In this document: positions 50,499-59,604 of the stretch, piece by piece
How the letters are laid out: the number at the start of each line of letters is the position of its first letter
How positions within the stretch are numbered: the first letter of the stretch is position 1
DNA from: DASUBV01 sp963725175
Lineage (GTDB): Bacteria; Actinomycetota; Actinomycetes; Streptosporangiales; Streptosporangiaceae
Assembly (NCBI GenBank): GCA_963725175.1
Contig: CAVRXH010000006.1
Location: 7,192,001 to 7,256,000, forward strand
Length of the DNA stretch: 64,000 bases
Reading direction: 5' to 3'
Position numbers and translations under genes: made by a program
Notes under the pieces: model-generated
Database searches by the model: none
Told to the model about the DNA's origin: nothing
What the model saw: the letters and a program-made list of their open reading frames with translations, nothing else

Positions 50499-51073
50499 GG
50501 GGTTGGTGCTCCTTGAGCGATGACGAGAGCGGCAATGATCCGGGCCGCATGCTGGGGTGTCATCGTTTCAGTGCCGAGCAAGGCGTCGAAGTCGGCTTCG
50601 CAGGCATTTTTAAGGTCATCGGCAGTCTCGTCCCATACGGTCAGGCGTGCTTCGACGTCGTCGGAGCCACGAGCATGGACGCGCTGCGCGGTCGTTTCCC
50701 GGGAGCACCAGAGAAGGACGGTGATCCAGTGGGCAGGGTAGGCGGTGACGGCGTGGATGCCCTCGATTTGACCGAGGTGCAGGACAGGAGTTTGCCCGGC
50801 GCCGAGCATCGCGGCGAGGTGCGGCCGGTCGACGATGTAGGTGTTTCCGTAGCGTTCGTTCTGGTAAAGGACGTCGGCGCTGGCGCGGAGGCTGGCTAGA
50901 TCGCCGGGGCTGGTGAGTCGGTAGTTCTCGGCGTTGCCGGTGCCGATCTTCATTCGCTGGAAAGGCGCGTAGCTGGTATCGAGTTGGGCAAGCGCCCGGG
51001 TGATAGTGTCTTTGCCCGACGCAGGCGGCCCGTAGAGGATTACTCCTGTGGGGGCGGTCAGCGGCCAATCCAT
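50495..51073 (-). CDS. P-loop kinase, guanylate-kinase-like
   Basis: 192 residues. Walker A GPPASGKDTITRAL (about residues 15-28) and a lid with CSRETTAQRVHARGSDDVEARL containing the arginines of nucleotide kinases. The middle YQNERYGNTYIVDRPHLAAML resembles the GMP-binding region of guanylate kinase only loosely. Likely a small-molecule or nucleotide kinase. Its start overlaps the HTH-kinase gene by 16 nt. Confidence 0.75.
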   Translation of the reverse strand: MDWPLTAPTGVILYGPPASGKDTITRALAQLDTSYAPFQRMKIGTGNAENYRLTSPGDLASLRASADVLYQNERYGNTYIVDRPHLAAMLGAGQTPVLHLGQIEGIHAVTAYPAHWITVLLWCSRETTAQRVHARGSDDVEARLTVWDETADDLKNACEADFDALLGTETMTPQHAARIIAALVIAQGAPTP

Positions 51074-52104
51074 TCCGAGACACGCCGTGCTTCGTCGATC
51101 AGTTGCACAGCGCTGTTGAGGGAGTTATCGACGTAGAAATGCGGGATCTGGGGCCGCATAGTGGCATCTATCTGCTTGAGATAGTCGTCCCAGTGGCTGA
51201 GCTTCCAGGTGTCACGGGCCGCGTCGCGTTTGTGCAGGTACGTATGCATGGTATCGGTGTCGGCACCGACCCACACGATCTCCGGATGGACGTTGTCGAT
51301 GGCGCAGCGGTGCATAAGGAGGCGCAGCCATTGCGGGTCGACCACCTCGGCCAGGAAGGGGGCAGTAACGACGGTGGAAATGCCGTTGTCGAGGTTGGCG
51401 AAGGTCGCGCTGGATAAGCACCGGTATTCGACGGGCCGGACCTGGGTGCGGTAGATCTCGGAGTGCCGGTCGTTGGGGTCGCCGTTGAGGGCAGTCAGCA
51501 TGGACTCGACAAGGGGGCGAGTGAGCACGTCCTTGTCGAGTAATGCCCAGCCGGTGACGGAGCTGAGGAACTTGGCGAACTCTGTCTTGCCGGAGCCGGC
51601 GAACCCAGCGACCAGGACGAGATTGGTGGCGCGCTGGCCGGTGTGGCGGCGGTCGGCCCAAGCTTGCATGACCAGTTCCTCGAAGCGGTGGGTGTCGGCC
51701 TGGTCGCCGGCGGCGGCCTCGGCCGGGCGGGCGAGTTCCAGGGCGTGCCGCAACGTGGTGGTCAGTTCGGCGGCTGCCCCGGCGGCGAGCGCTCCGGCCG
51801 CGACATCGCCGTGCCCGGTGATGCACAGCCCGACGCCGAGGTAGTCGCGGGGGATGTTCAGGCCGACCGCGACGCGCACGTACACGTCGTAGTTCTCCAC
51901 GCGGCGTCTGCCGCTGGCGATCTCCCGGACCCGCTGCTCGCCGATGTCGGTAGCTTGGGCGATAGCTCCCCAGCTCCATCCCCGGCTGTGCAGAAAATTG
52001 AACACGGCTTTGATGTCACGTTCGGCTAGCGCTTCGCGCATGGCAAGACCGTCGATGTAGTTGGCGTTCCACCACGCCGGGTCGATGGGCTGTCGCGCTG
52101 GCAT
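51058..52104 (-). CDS. XRE-type HTH fused to an AAA_33/zeta-like kinase
   Basis: 348 residues. Residues about 25-75 are a helix-turn-helix (SRGWSWGAIAQATDIGEQRVREIASG); residues about 165-345 are a P-loop kinase with GFAGSGKTEFAKFL and a DKD switch (ALLDKDVLTRPL), as in CPT, zeta-toxin and polynucleotide kinases. The fusion suggests a regulator that senses or phosphorylates a small molecule or nucleic acid. It starts a second translational block of the island after a terminator hairpin. Base use is less GC-rich than in flanking DNA. Confidence 0.78.
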   Translation of the reverse strand: MPARQPIDPAWWNANYIDGLAMREALAERDIKAVFNFLHSRGWSWGAIAQATDIGEQRVREIASGRRRVENYDVYVRVAVGLNIPRDYLGVGLCITGHGDVAAGALAAGAAAELTTTLRHALELARPAEAAAGDQADTHRFEELVMQAWADRRHTGQRATNLVLVAGFAGSGKTEFAKFLSSVTGWALLDKDVLTRPLVESMLTALNGDPNDRHSEIYRTQVRPVEYRCLSSATFANLDNGISTVVTAPFLAEVVDPQWLRLLMHRCAIDNVHPEIVWVGADTDTMHTYLHKRDAARDTWKLSHWDDYLKQIDATMRPQIPHFYVDNSLNSAVQLIDEARRVSEWIGR

Positions 52105-52251
52105 GGGTCCCGTCCCGGACCTGTCGATGATCGATGTGCGGCAATTCTATTGATGAATGCCAGTCGGGTCGAGCGTTTGCCCGTTCTCTAGGGTGAATGT
52201 GTTGCGCCGTAGGGGTTTCCATTGTCGGCGCGGGCTTCGGCAGATGGCAAA

Positions 52252-52281
52252 GTGCCAGCGCCATTCGTCTGGCGCTGGCAC
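52252..52281 (-). terminator. Hairpin after the TyrRS-like gene
   Basis: GTGCCAGCGCC (52252-52262) and its exact complement (52271-52281) enclose an 8-nt loop, 20 nt past the synthetase stop. On the minus strand it is followed by ACTTTGCC. It likely ends or attenuates the upstream part of the island operon. Confidence 0.6.
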
Positions 52282-52301
52282 CCTGATGGGAAGGCTGGCG
52301 G

Positions 52302-53729
<1,428 letters not shown>

Positions 53730-53749
53730 GGTGGTGTCCTTCATCAAAG

Positions 53750-54679
53750 TCAGGTATCGGCCGTGGCATGCTCATTTACGTAAACAATCTTGAGCATGTC
53801 GTTCCTGCGCTCCAGGAGAGGTGGCTGGGGGCCGTTCGGTGACCAGGAAGGTGTGCTCGTGATGACCGGCGCATAGACGTGCGGGTCGGTCGTCAGCAAG
53901 TCCAGGGCGGCAGCGAAGTCGTCACGGTCGTCGTTGACGCGGTACGCCTTACTGCCTCGTAACGTGGACTCCTTCTCCAGGAGGGCTCGGACGGGTATGC
54001 CAGCAGCCATATTCGGGGGATAGACGCCGAGAGCAACCACCTGTCCCAGGGGTGCCACGGCGTTGACCGCTAGCAATATCGCTTCACTACCCATCCCTCC
54101 CGCCGATTCCACTACAACATCGTAGTGGGCATGGCTGAGCGCGTCCGCCGTGGCCACGCGGTCGGCGAAACCGGACATCCGAGCGGACCGGCTGTCGTCC
54201 TTAATCGCGATGATGACCTGCCTGGCGCCTTGCTGGCGGGCGCGGATGGCGGCGAGTGCCGCCATCGGCCCATCTCCGATGATCAAGACGTTCGCGCCGT
54301 TGACACTCACGCCGTGCAGGGCGTGCAGGACGCACGCCAGCGGGTCGGCCATCGTCGCCATCGTCGCTGGTAGCAGATCGGGAATCGGATAGAGCTGTTC
54401 GAGCGTGGCACGTACCTGGCCGCTGAAGCCGCCTTCGCGGGTGTCCAGGCGGCCGATGCTCGTGCCGTGGGGGCACTGCTCGGTCCTGCCCCGCGCGCAG
54501 GCGGGGCAGGACCGGCACGGGTTGAGCGGGCGGACGGCGGCGAGGTTCCCGCCGGGCGTGCGGCCGACGAGCTCGTGCCCGAGCGAGCGCACGTCGAACC
54601 CGGCCCGCGCTCGTTGCATGTCGGAACCGCACACTCCGGCCGCGACCACCTCGATCTCGACCAAGCCGGCGGTGTTCAC
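53750..54679 (-). CDS. Zinc-type dehydrogenase (MDR/threonine dehydrogenase-like)
   Basis: 309 residues from the GTG at 54679, whose GTGA overlap with the upstream stop indicates coupling; GTGs at 54685 and 54688 would add a few residues. Zinc ligands: Cys in AAGVCGSDMQRA, His-Glu in LGHELVG, and CRSCPACARGRTEQC for structural zinc. The Rossmann core is VLIIGDGPMAALAAIRARQ. The N-terminus is shorter than normal for the family, lacking about 20 residues. It probably oxidises a hydroxyl on an island intermediate. Confidence 0.82.
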   Translation of the reverse strand: MNTAGLVEIEVVAAGVCGSDMQRARAGFDVRSLGHELVGRTPGGNLAAVRPLNPCRSCPACARGRTEQCPHGTSIGRLDTREGGFSGQVRATLEQLYPIPDLLPATMATMADPLACVLHALHGVSVNGANVLIIGDGPMAALAAIRARQQGARQVIIAIKDDSRSARMSGFADRVATADALSHAHYDVVVESAGGMGSEAILLAVNAVAPLGQVVALGVYPPNMAAGIPVRALLEKESTLRGSKAYRVNDDRDDFAAALDLLTTDPHVYAPVITSTPSWSPNGPQPPLLERRNDMLKIVYVNEHATADT

Positions 54680-55812
54680 TGCCACCACCGGATGACTTCG
54701 TCGGTGCCGCCAGACAGCCGGGCGAGGTTACGCAGCGTCTCCAGTGCCGCGCCGCTGGACAGCACCTCGCGGGCCAGCGCGAACGACTCGGGCACGGTGC
54801 GCTCCGTGGTGCCGAGGTAGATCAGCGTCGCCGCGTTGACCGCGACCAGATCGATCAGGGCGCGCGGTGCCTTCCCGGCCAGGACCTCCACGACGATGCG
54901 AGCCTGATCTGCTGCGGTCAGGCCCGATACGAGGTCGGCCAGGCTGTATGGGCCGACACCGAGCACGTCACTCAAGGCGAGACGGCGAAGGTGACCACGT
55001 TCGCCGTCTCGCACACCAACGATGCAGGTCTCGCCGATGATCCCGACCTCGTCGATCCAGCGCACGTTGTCTGGGGTCGACGAGACCACGAGCATGTCGC
55101 CGGGGTGGTAGCGACGCAGCACCTCCAGCGACAGCGTGACGTCAGGGTGGGCGATGCCGTACAGCAGGTTGTCGACCTTGATTGGCAGCAGGAGCGCGGG
55201 AAAGGCCAGGGACAGCACGTGCGGGGCGAAGAACAGCCCGCCGTAGGCGGCGTCGAACCGGGGCACCATCTGCTCGATTTCGAACACGCCCAGATTGCAG
55301 GCGGCCATCACCTCCAGGACCCGGTCCAGCTCGCCGCTGATCTTGACGCCGAGGTTCTTCAGCGTGTCGGCCGACCCAGCGACCGAGGAGGTGGCCGCCG
55401 AGGCACACTTGGCGACCTTGATCCCGGCCGCCGCCGCGACGATCGCGGCCGGACTCGAGATGTTGGGCGTCTTGACGCCCTTCTTCCCGCTTCCGGCCAT
55501 CCCGATGACCTGCTCCCCGGTGAACGGGTGCGCGGGCCGATCAGCGGGACGCCGCACATCCAGCTCCAGGGCGGCGTCGATGATCCCGGTGGTCTCCTCG
55601 GCGGTCGGGTGCTTGGCCATGATGCCGTTGAGGAGCACGCCGAGTTGGGCGCTACGCTGCCGGTCGTCCTCGATAGCCAGCACCATCCGCATGTAGTTGT
55701 GGGCCTCGTCGTAGGTGAGGCTCTGCCCGGCGTTGACTCGGTGCAGGTATGGCCCGAAGTGCGCCGGCGCCATTCCGAGCACGGTCTCCGGACCGATCAG
55801 ATCGGCGAACAT
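54676..55812 (-). CDS. TrpD-like phosphoribosyltransferase with altered PRPP loop
   Basis: 378 residues from the ATG at 55812 (AAGGGGG at 5 nt). The anthranilate phosphoribosyltransferase fold is clear: N-terminal helical lobe LTYDEAHNYMRMVLAIEDD, then TPNISSPAAIVAAAAGIKVAKCA and SSVAGSADTLKNLGV, and the C-terminal AGKAPRALIDLVAVNAATLIYLG. The PRPP-binding GTGGD, however, is replaced by GMAGSGKKG. The substrate may be another ribosyl donor, or a nucleoside as in thymidine phosphorylases of the same fold. There are no other tryptophan genes nearby. Overlaps its neighbours on both sides. Confidence 0.82.
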   Translation of the reverse strand: MFADLIGPETVLGMAPAHFGPYLHRVNAGQSLTYDEAHNYMRMVLAIEDDRQRSAQLGVLLNGIMAKHPTAEETTGIIDAALELDVRRPADRPAHPFTGEQVIGMAGSGKKGVKTPNISSPAAIVAAAAGIKVAKCASAATSSVAGSADTLKNLGVKISGELDRVLEVMAACNLGVFEIEQMVPRFDAAYGGLFFAPHVLSLAFPALLLPIKVDNLLYGIAHPDVTLSLEVLRRYHPGDMLVVSSTPDNVRWIDEVGIIGETCIVGVRDGERGHLRRLALSDVLGVGPYSLADLVSGLTAADQARIVVEVLAGKAPRALIDLVAVNAATLIYLGTTERTVPESFALAREVLSSGAALETLRNLARLSGGTDEVIRWWQ

Positions 55813-55829
55813 GCCTACCCCCTTCGTGC

Positions 55830-56951
55830 TCACCACAGCTCAGTAATGGAAATCAGGTATTCGGCCAGCTCCGCCTTGGCCTTGCGCCAGGCGGGCGAGG
55901 CGGTCGCACACTCGTCGACCAGCGCCAGGCAGTCCTCCACTGGCCGGACGAACATCTGGCAAATCAGCTGGTAAGAAGGCGACGCCTCCGGTGCGCGCGC
56001 CTCGTCGCCCATCACGCGGGCCACGATCTCCTCCGGCGTCGTGGTCACATTGATTGACGAGCCAGGGATGCTCTTGGACATCTTCGGGTGGCCCTCGAAA
56101 CCGGTAGCCAGCCGCGAGTAAATCGACGCCAGCCTAAAGTTGCCGCGCAGGCCGGTGTCGGTGCCGAAACGCGCGGCGACCTCGCGGGCGAACCGGACGT
56201 ACTTGTGCTCGTCGATGCCGAGCATGACCAGCACCGCGTCGGAGTGCTGCCCGAGGGTGATGAAGTCGGCCGCCATCAGCGCCAGCGATACCTTGCGCCG
56301 GAACGTCATCCGGTCATCAATGATGCCCATCGTGGCGTAATAGTCGTGGTTGTCCTCCTCGGCCCGGTCGAAGTCGGCATCGTCGGCGTAGAAGCCGAGC
56401 AGGTACATGTTGCGCAGGCAGTCCAGCTCGTTGAACTGGTTGCGCAAGATGCCGGTGGTGTCGTTGAAACCCATCCGGCGGCAGAACGCGCCGAACCGGT
56501 CGGCCAGCTCGCGGGTCTGCTTCAGCGAGCGGCCCTTGCCGTTGTGCGCATCTAGGTCGCCGAGCACGATTTGGCACCGCTCGCCGCCACTCTGCAACGC
56601 GGTGATGCCCTGGATCTGCGAGACGGTGCCCATGTGCGGCACCCCGGACATGCCGAACCCCGTCGTGATGATTCGGTTCGGCTGCGGGGTTGCGAGGAAG
56701 CCGGTCGCCGTGTGGTGGCACAGCCACCGCACGTTCAGCTCGTCGGCGCTCAGCCCGGCGAAGTCGAAGGTGAACCGTTCCAGCTCGAACGTGTCGTAGC
56801 CGTGCTCCCGTACGACGTGCTGGTAATAGTCCTCAGAGAAGATAACCGGCTGGGCCGGTCTGGTGCGGGCAGGCGGCCCGGATGTGGTGGCCAAGGTCGT
56901 GGCACCCCCAATTGATCGATCGTCGTCGGGGCGTGTGATGACGATCCTCAA
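55830..56951 (-). CDS. trpS: Tryptophanyl-tRNA synthetase-like protein (island paralogue)
   Basis: 373 residues from a TTG at 56951; a TTG near 56896 after GGGGGTG is another option. Class I motifs: GMSGVPHMGTVSQ in the HIGH position and GHPKMSKSIPGSS as KMSKS. IVLGDLDAHNGKG and MLGIDEHKYVRFAREVAARF match the TrpRS catalytic core. The N-terminal 40 residues are not typical. It could be a resistance copy against a TrpRS inhibitor or an enzyme that supplies activated aromatic amino acid to a biosynthetic step. First gene of the island's minus-strand operon. Confidence 0.85.
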   Translation of the reverse strand: MRIVITRPDDDRSIGGATTLATTSGPPARTRPAQPVIFSEDYYQHVVREHGYDTFELERFTFDFAGLSADELNVRWLCHHTATGFLATPQPNRIITTGFGMSGVPHMGTVSQIQGITALQSGGERCQIVLGDLDAHNGKGRSLKQTRELADRFGAFCRRMGFNDTTGILRNQFNELDCLRNMYLLGFYADDADFDRAEEDNHDYYATMGIIDDRMTFRRKVSLALMAADFITLGQHSDAVLVMLGIDEHKYVRFAREVAARFGTDTGLRGNFRLASIYSRLATGFEGHPKMSKSIPGSSINVTTTPEEIVARVMGDEARAPEASPSYQLICQMFVRPVEDCLALVDECATASPAWRKAKAELAEYLISITELW

Positions 56952-57405
56952 TGCGTTGTGAGGTGAGCCAGACCACAGCGAACCCTCACTGTGAGGGACA
57001 TTTCAAACCTGCCAAAACGGGCGGCACTCCAAGGTCCCAGCCATGACCGCGCCATCGCGGTTGTCGCCGATAAAGCCAGTGGCCGCTACATGCAGGACTA
57101 TCACTATGAAGGGGCATCGTGGTCTGGCTGGCGGCCGTGCGCGCGGGCCACGGTATCGAGATGACGATCCCGAGCGTCGGCAACGATAGCGATCCGCTGA
57201 CTGAAGCGCAGCTGCCGACCATATCCAATGGCCTTCAATGCCTTCACTGCCACCAACGGCATCGGCCGTCTGCGGGAGACCGCAGCGATGATCCGTGACA
57301 TCGCCCGGCGCGCGAAAATCAAGTACTGGCTCATCCCCCAGCCTGAGTTCTCGCAGTGCGCAAGACCGACTTCGCCCTTCCCGCCCGCATAGAAAGCGTG
57401 CTGTG
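56952..57405. other. 454-bp divergent region in the island
   Basis: Separates the TrpRS-like gene from the plus-strand HAD gene. Near 56980-57000 is a palindrome (CCTCACTGTGAGG) suited to an operator. The rest contains a broken reading frame described separately; no intact gene is seen. Confidence 0.5.
57045..57392 (+). pseudogene. Decayed ORF with two frameshifts
   Basis: Three successive frames carry protein-like sequence: DRAIAVVADKASGRYMQDY (about 57045-57120), then VVWLAAVRAGHGIEMTIPSV and onward to TISNGL (about 57118-57235), then AFTATNGIGRLRETAAMIRD and AKIKYWLIPQPEFS to a TAG. The segments join smoothly with single-base shifts, so they seem to be the remains of one gene of about 115 codons, possibly N-terminally truncated. 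I do not recognise the family. Confidence 0.4.
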
Positions 57406-57855
57406 ATGCTTGCTGAGGCAAAACCCGTCGCGGTCGTCTTCGACATCGACGGCACCGTGGCCAACTGCCGCCACCGCCAGCACCTCGTCGCCGGAGACAA
57501 CCCGAACTGGGAGACATTCTTCGCGGGGTCCGGCCTCGACGACCCCCTGCCCGAAGGCGTCGCCCTAGCCTACGAGCACGCCCTCGACTCAGTCCTGCTC
57601 TGGCTAACCGGCCGCCCTGAGCGCTACCGCCAGCTCACTGCCGACTGGCTCACGGCTAACAGACTGCCCACCGCGAACCTCAACATGCGCCCCGATGAAG
57701 ACATGCGGCCAGCCGCCGAATTCAAGTCCGAGCGCCTCGGCCAGCTTGGCGGCACATACGAAATCGCCTTGATCATCGACGATGACGATCTGGTGGTGGC
57801 GGCCCTACGAGACGCCGGATGGCCGGTACACCACGCCCAGTGGATGACCCGATGA
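57406..57855 (+). CDS. HAD-superfamily phosphatase, PNKP-like
   Basis: 149 residues from an ATG. HAD motifs: Asp13 and Asp15 in VFDIDGT, Thr in WLTGRPERYRQLT, a lysine in FKSERLG, and the acidic IDDDD loop. The small cap-less form and the LTGRPERYR sequence match the 3'-phosphatase domain of polynucleotide kinases and some nucleotidases. It should remove phosphate from a nucleotide, sugar or nucleic-acid end. It overlaps the glycosyltransferase-like gene by 4 nt. Confidence 0.82.
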   Translation: MLAEAKPVAVVFDIDGTVANCRHRQHLVAGDNPNWETFFAGSGLDDPLPEGVALAYEHALDSVLLWLTGRPERYRQLTADWLTANRLPTANLNMRPDEDMRPAAEFKSERLGQLGGTYEIALIIDDDDLVVAALRDAGWPVHHAQWMTR

Positions 57856-58922
57856 GCCGCGCCCTGCGGGTGGTGCACCTACCCGCCCGGACCCCATACG
57901 TCCGCAAGATAACCTCTGAGGACTACTTGATCCTCAACGGCGCCAACACCGAGCACGGCGTGGTACCCACCGCCGTCACCGCCAGTTGGCTTCTCGACCG
58001 CCGTCCGCTGGACTGGCTTGACGTCCTCCATCTGCACCACATCGAGTTCGACGATTTCGCCACCCTGCAGCGGCTGCTCACAGCCTGTGCCGATTCCGGG
58101 GTTAAGGTCGTCTACACCGCCCACGACCTCACACCCCAGTACTGCACCCCGGAAGACTTCACCGCCCGGATGGAGCTGATCGCCCGGTCCGAAGCGTCCT
58201 GGGTCGGATTAACCGCCGCCTCCGTAGAGAACTTGCAGGACCGACTCCCCTGCCTTCCGCCGGTTACCGTTATCCCGCACGGCTACGTTGTCAGCCCCAA
58301 CGACCTGACCGGCCGCACCCGCGACGGGGGCCTGCCCTCCGCGCCGCAATATCTCCTCTACGGCGCACTGCGGCCGAGCCGCGATCACCTGTCCACCATT
58401 GCCAACTGGAGCCTGAGCGTCACCGATCCGGCCGCTCGTCTCAACCTGCTCCTGCGGGCGCTCAGCCCCGCCGACTTCGACCGCCATGACGTACCAGCGC
58501 TGCTGGCCGTCATCAAGTCCGATCCTCGCATAGACGTGGCCATGCGCGCCTACCCCTCAGACGCCCAGGTCGTCAGCGCAGGGCTCGACGCCGACGCTCT
58601 GCTGCTGCCTTACCTCTGCGGCAGCCACTCTGGCCAGCTGGAGCTGGCCTTTGACCTGAACCTCCTGCCCGTCTGCTCATCGGTGGGCTTCCTCAAGGAT
58701 CAGTACCACATGCACAAGGGCCTCGTGGGAGAGCCGATCTGGTTCGACTGGTCCGAAGGGCATCCGTTCCTATACGGCGAGAAGTTCGTCGCCGCGCTCG
58801 AAGTGGCCCACGTCCGGCTCCGCGACACATCTCGGCGCGATCCGAGCACGGACTTCCTCGAATACCGGCGCGAAGAGCACCGCCTGCTCCTCGGCGCCCA
58901 CCAGCACGTCTACTCCAGCTGA
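57852..58922 (+). CDS. Glycosyltransferase family 4/GT-B-like protein
   Basis: 356 residues, ATG overlapping the HAD stop (ATGA). GT-B features: N-terminal LRVVHLPARTPYVRK, WLDVLHLHHIEFDDF, VVYTAHDLTPQYC and VTVIPHGYVVSPND, all typical of the acceptor half and inter-domain strand of GT4 enzymes; the donor half ADALLLPYLCGSHSGQLELAFDLNLLPVC has the acidic loop region but no clean EPFG motif. It could transfer a sugar to the island's product. It ends right at the right-hand island boundary. Confidence 0.72.
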   Translation: MSRALRVVHLPARTPYVRKITSEDYLILNGANTEHGVVPTAVTASWLLDRRPLDWLDVLHLHHIEFDDFATLQRLLTACADSGVKVVYTAHDLTPQYCTPEDFTARMELIARSEASWVGLTAASVENLQDRLPCLPPVTVIPHGYVVSPNDLTGRTRDGGLPSAPQYLLYGALRPSRDHLSTIANWSLSVTDPAARLNLLLRALSPADFDRHDVPALLAVIKSDPRIDVAMRAYPSDAQVVSAGLDADALLLPYLCGSHSGQLELAFDLNLLPVCSSVGFLKDQYHMHKGLVGEPIWFDWSEGHPFLYGEKFVAALEVAHVRLRDTSRRDPSTDFLEYRREEHRLLLGAHQHVYSS

Positions 58923-58937
58923 CGCCCTGCCGACACG

Positions 58938-59117
58938 GCTACTTCGCCGGTAAGCTGACCAGCATTGATCTGCCAGTCCAGCTCCTGGGCACCCCGTTCC
59001 AGCTGATGGTCCGGGCAGCTCCAAGGCATCGGCTACGGGGGCGGCCTTGACCGCAAGCGGTACCTGCTTGACCTGGAACGGCGCGGCGCGGTGCCCCGGC
59101 CTGCCGCGCTGGCCTAG
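58938..59117 (+). pseudogene. Internally deleted ogt remnant at the right island edge
   Basis: The first 90 bp match ogt codons around residues 65-90 (YFAGKLTS then DLPVQLLGTPFQLMV) with about 85-90% identity. It then jumps through a short shared GGCTACGGG to the last ogt segment GYGGGLDRKRYLLDLERRGA and ends AVPRPAALA-stop. The region with the active-site PCHRV is missing, so it is dead. The last part is identical over 60 bp to the intact ogt at 49.5 kb. Confidence 0.85.
59030..59089 (+). repeat. 60-bp direct repeat, right copy (island boundary)
   Basis: Exact match to 49493-49552 in the same orientation, 9.5 kb apart. Beyond 59089 the sequence differs from the left copy. Confidence 0.8.
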
Positions 59118-59126
59118 CATCGCGCC

Positions 59127-59492
59127 ATGCCGAGCACCTTTTACCAGCTAGCGATCGATGCCAGGGACCCCGCGGCGCTGGCCAGGTTCTGGGCCGCGGC
59201 CCTGGACCAGCCGGTGGTCTACGAGGCCGATGACTGCGTGATCGTGGGCGCGGACGAGCATTCCTACCCAGGGCTGTGCTTCGTGCCGGTGCCCGAGGAC
59301 AAGGCGGGCAAGAACCGGCTGCATATCGACCTGAACCCGGACGACAGGGACGCCGAGGTGGACCGGCTGATCGGGCTGGGCGCCCGGGTGTCGCACGCGG
59401 GGCAGCCGCCGGAGGCGACCTGGGTGGTGCTGGCCGACCCGGAGGGCAACGAGTTCTGCGTGCTGCGGCCGCATGCCAGCCTGGCGGACTAG
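59127..59492 (+). CDS. VOC-family (glyoxalase-like) protein
   Basis: 121 residues forming two beta-alpha-beta-beta-beta units: TFYQLAIDARDPAALARFWAAAL, CFVPVPEDKAGKNRLHIDLNPDD and WVVLADPEGNEFCVLRP, the Glyoxalase_6 pattern common in actinobacteria. Metal ligands would be His in HIDLN and Glu in GNEF. No substrate is indicated. Single gene between the island and a LuxR-type regulator. Confidence 0.85.
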   Translation: MPSTFYQLAIDARDPAALARFWAAALDQPVVYEADDCVIVGADEHSYPGLCFVPVPEDKAGKNRLHIDLNPDDRDAEVDRLIGLGARVSHAGQPPEATWVVLADPEGNEFCVLRPHASLAD

Positions 59493-59604
59493 CGGCGTTT
59501 CACGGCCGGGAGGTGCCCGGCGGTGATCGCGGCGATACGGTTACAGCAGGGCCGCGGCCTGCCTTCGCCCGCCCGGCTGGCAGGTCGTCTCTCGTCACGG
59601 GCAC

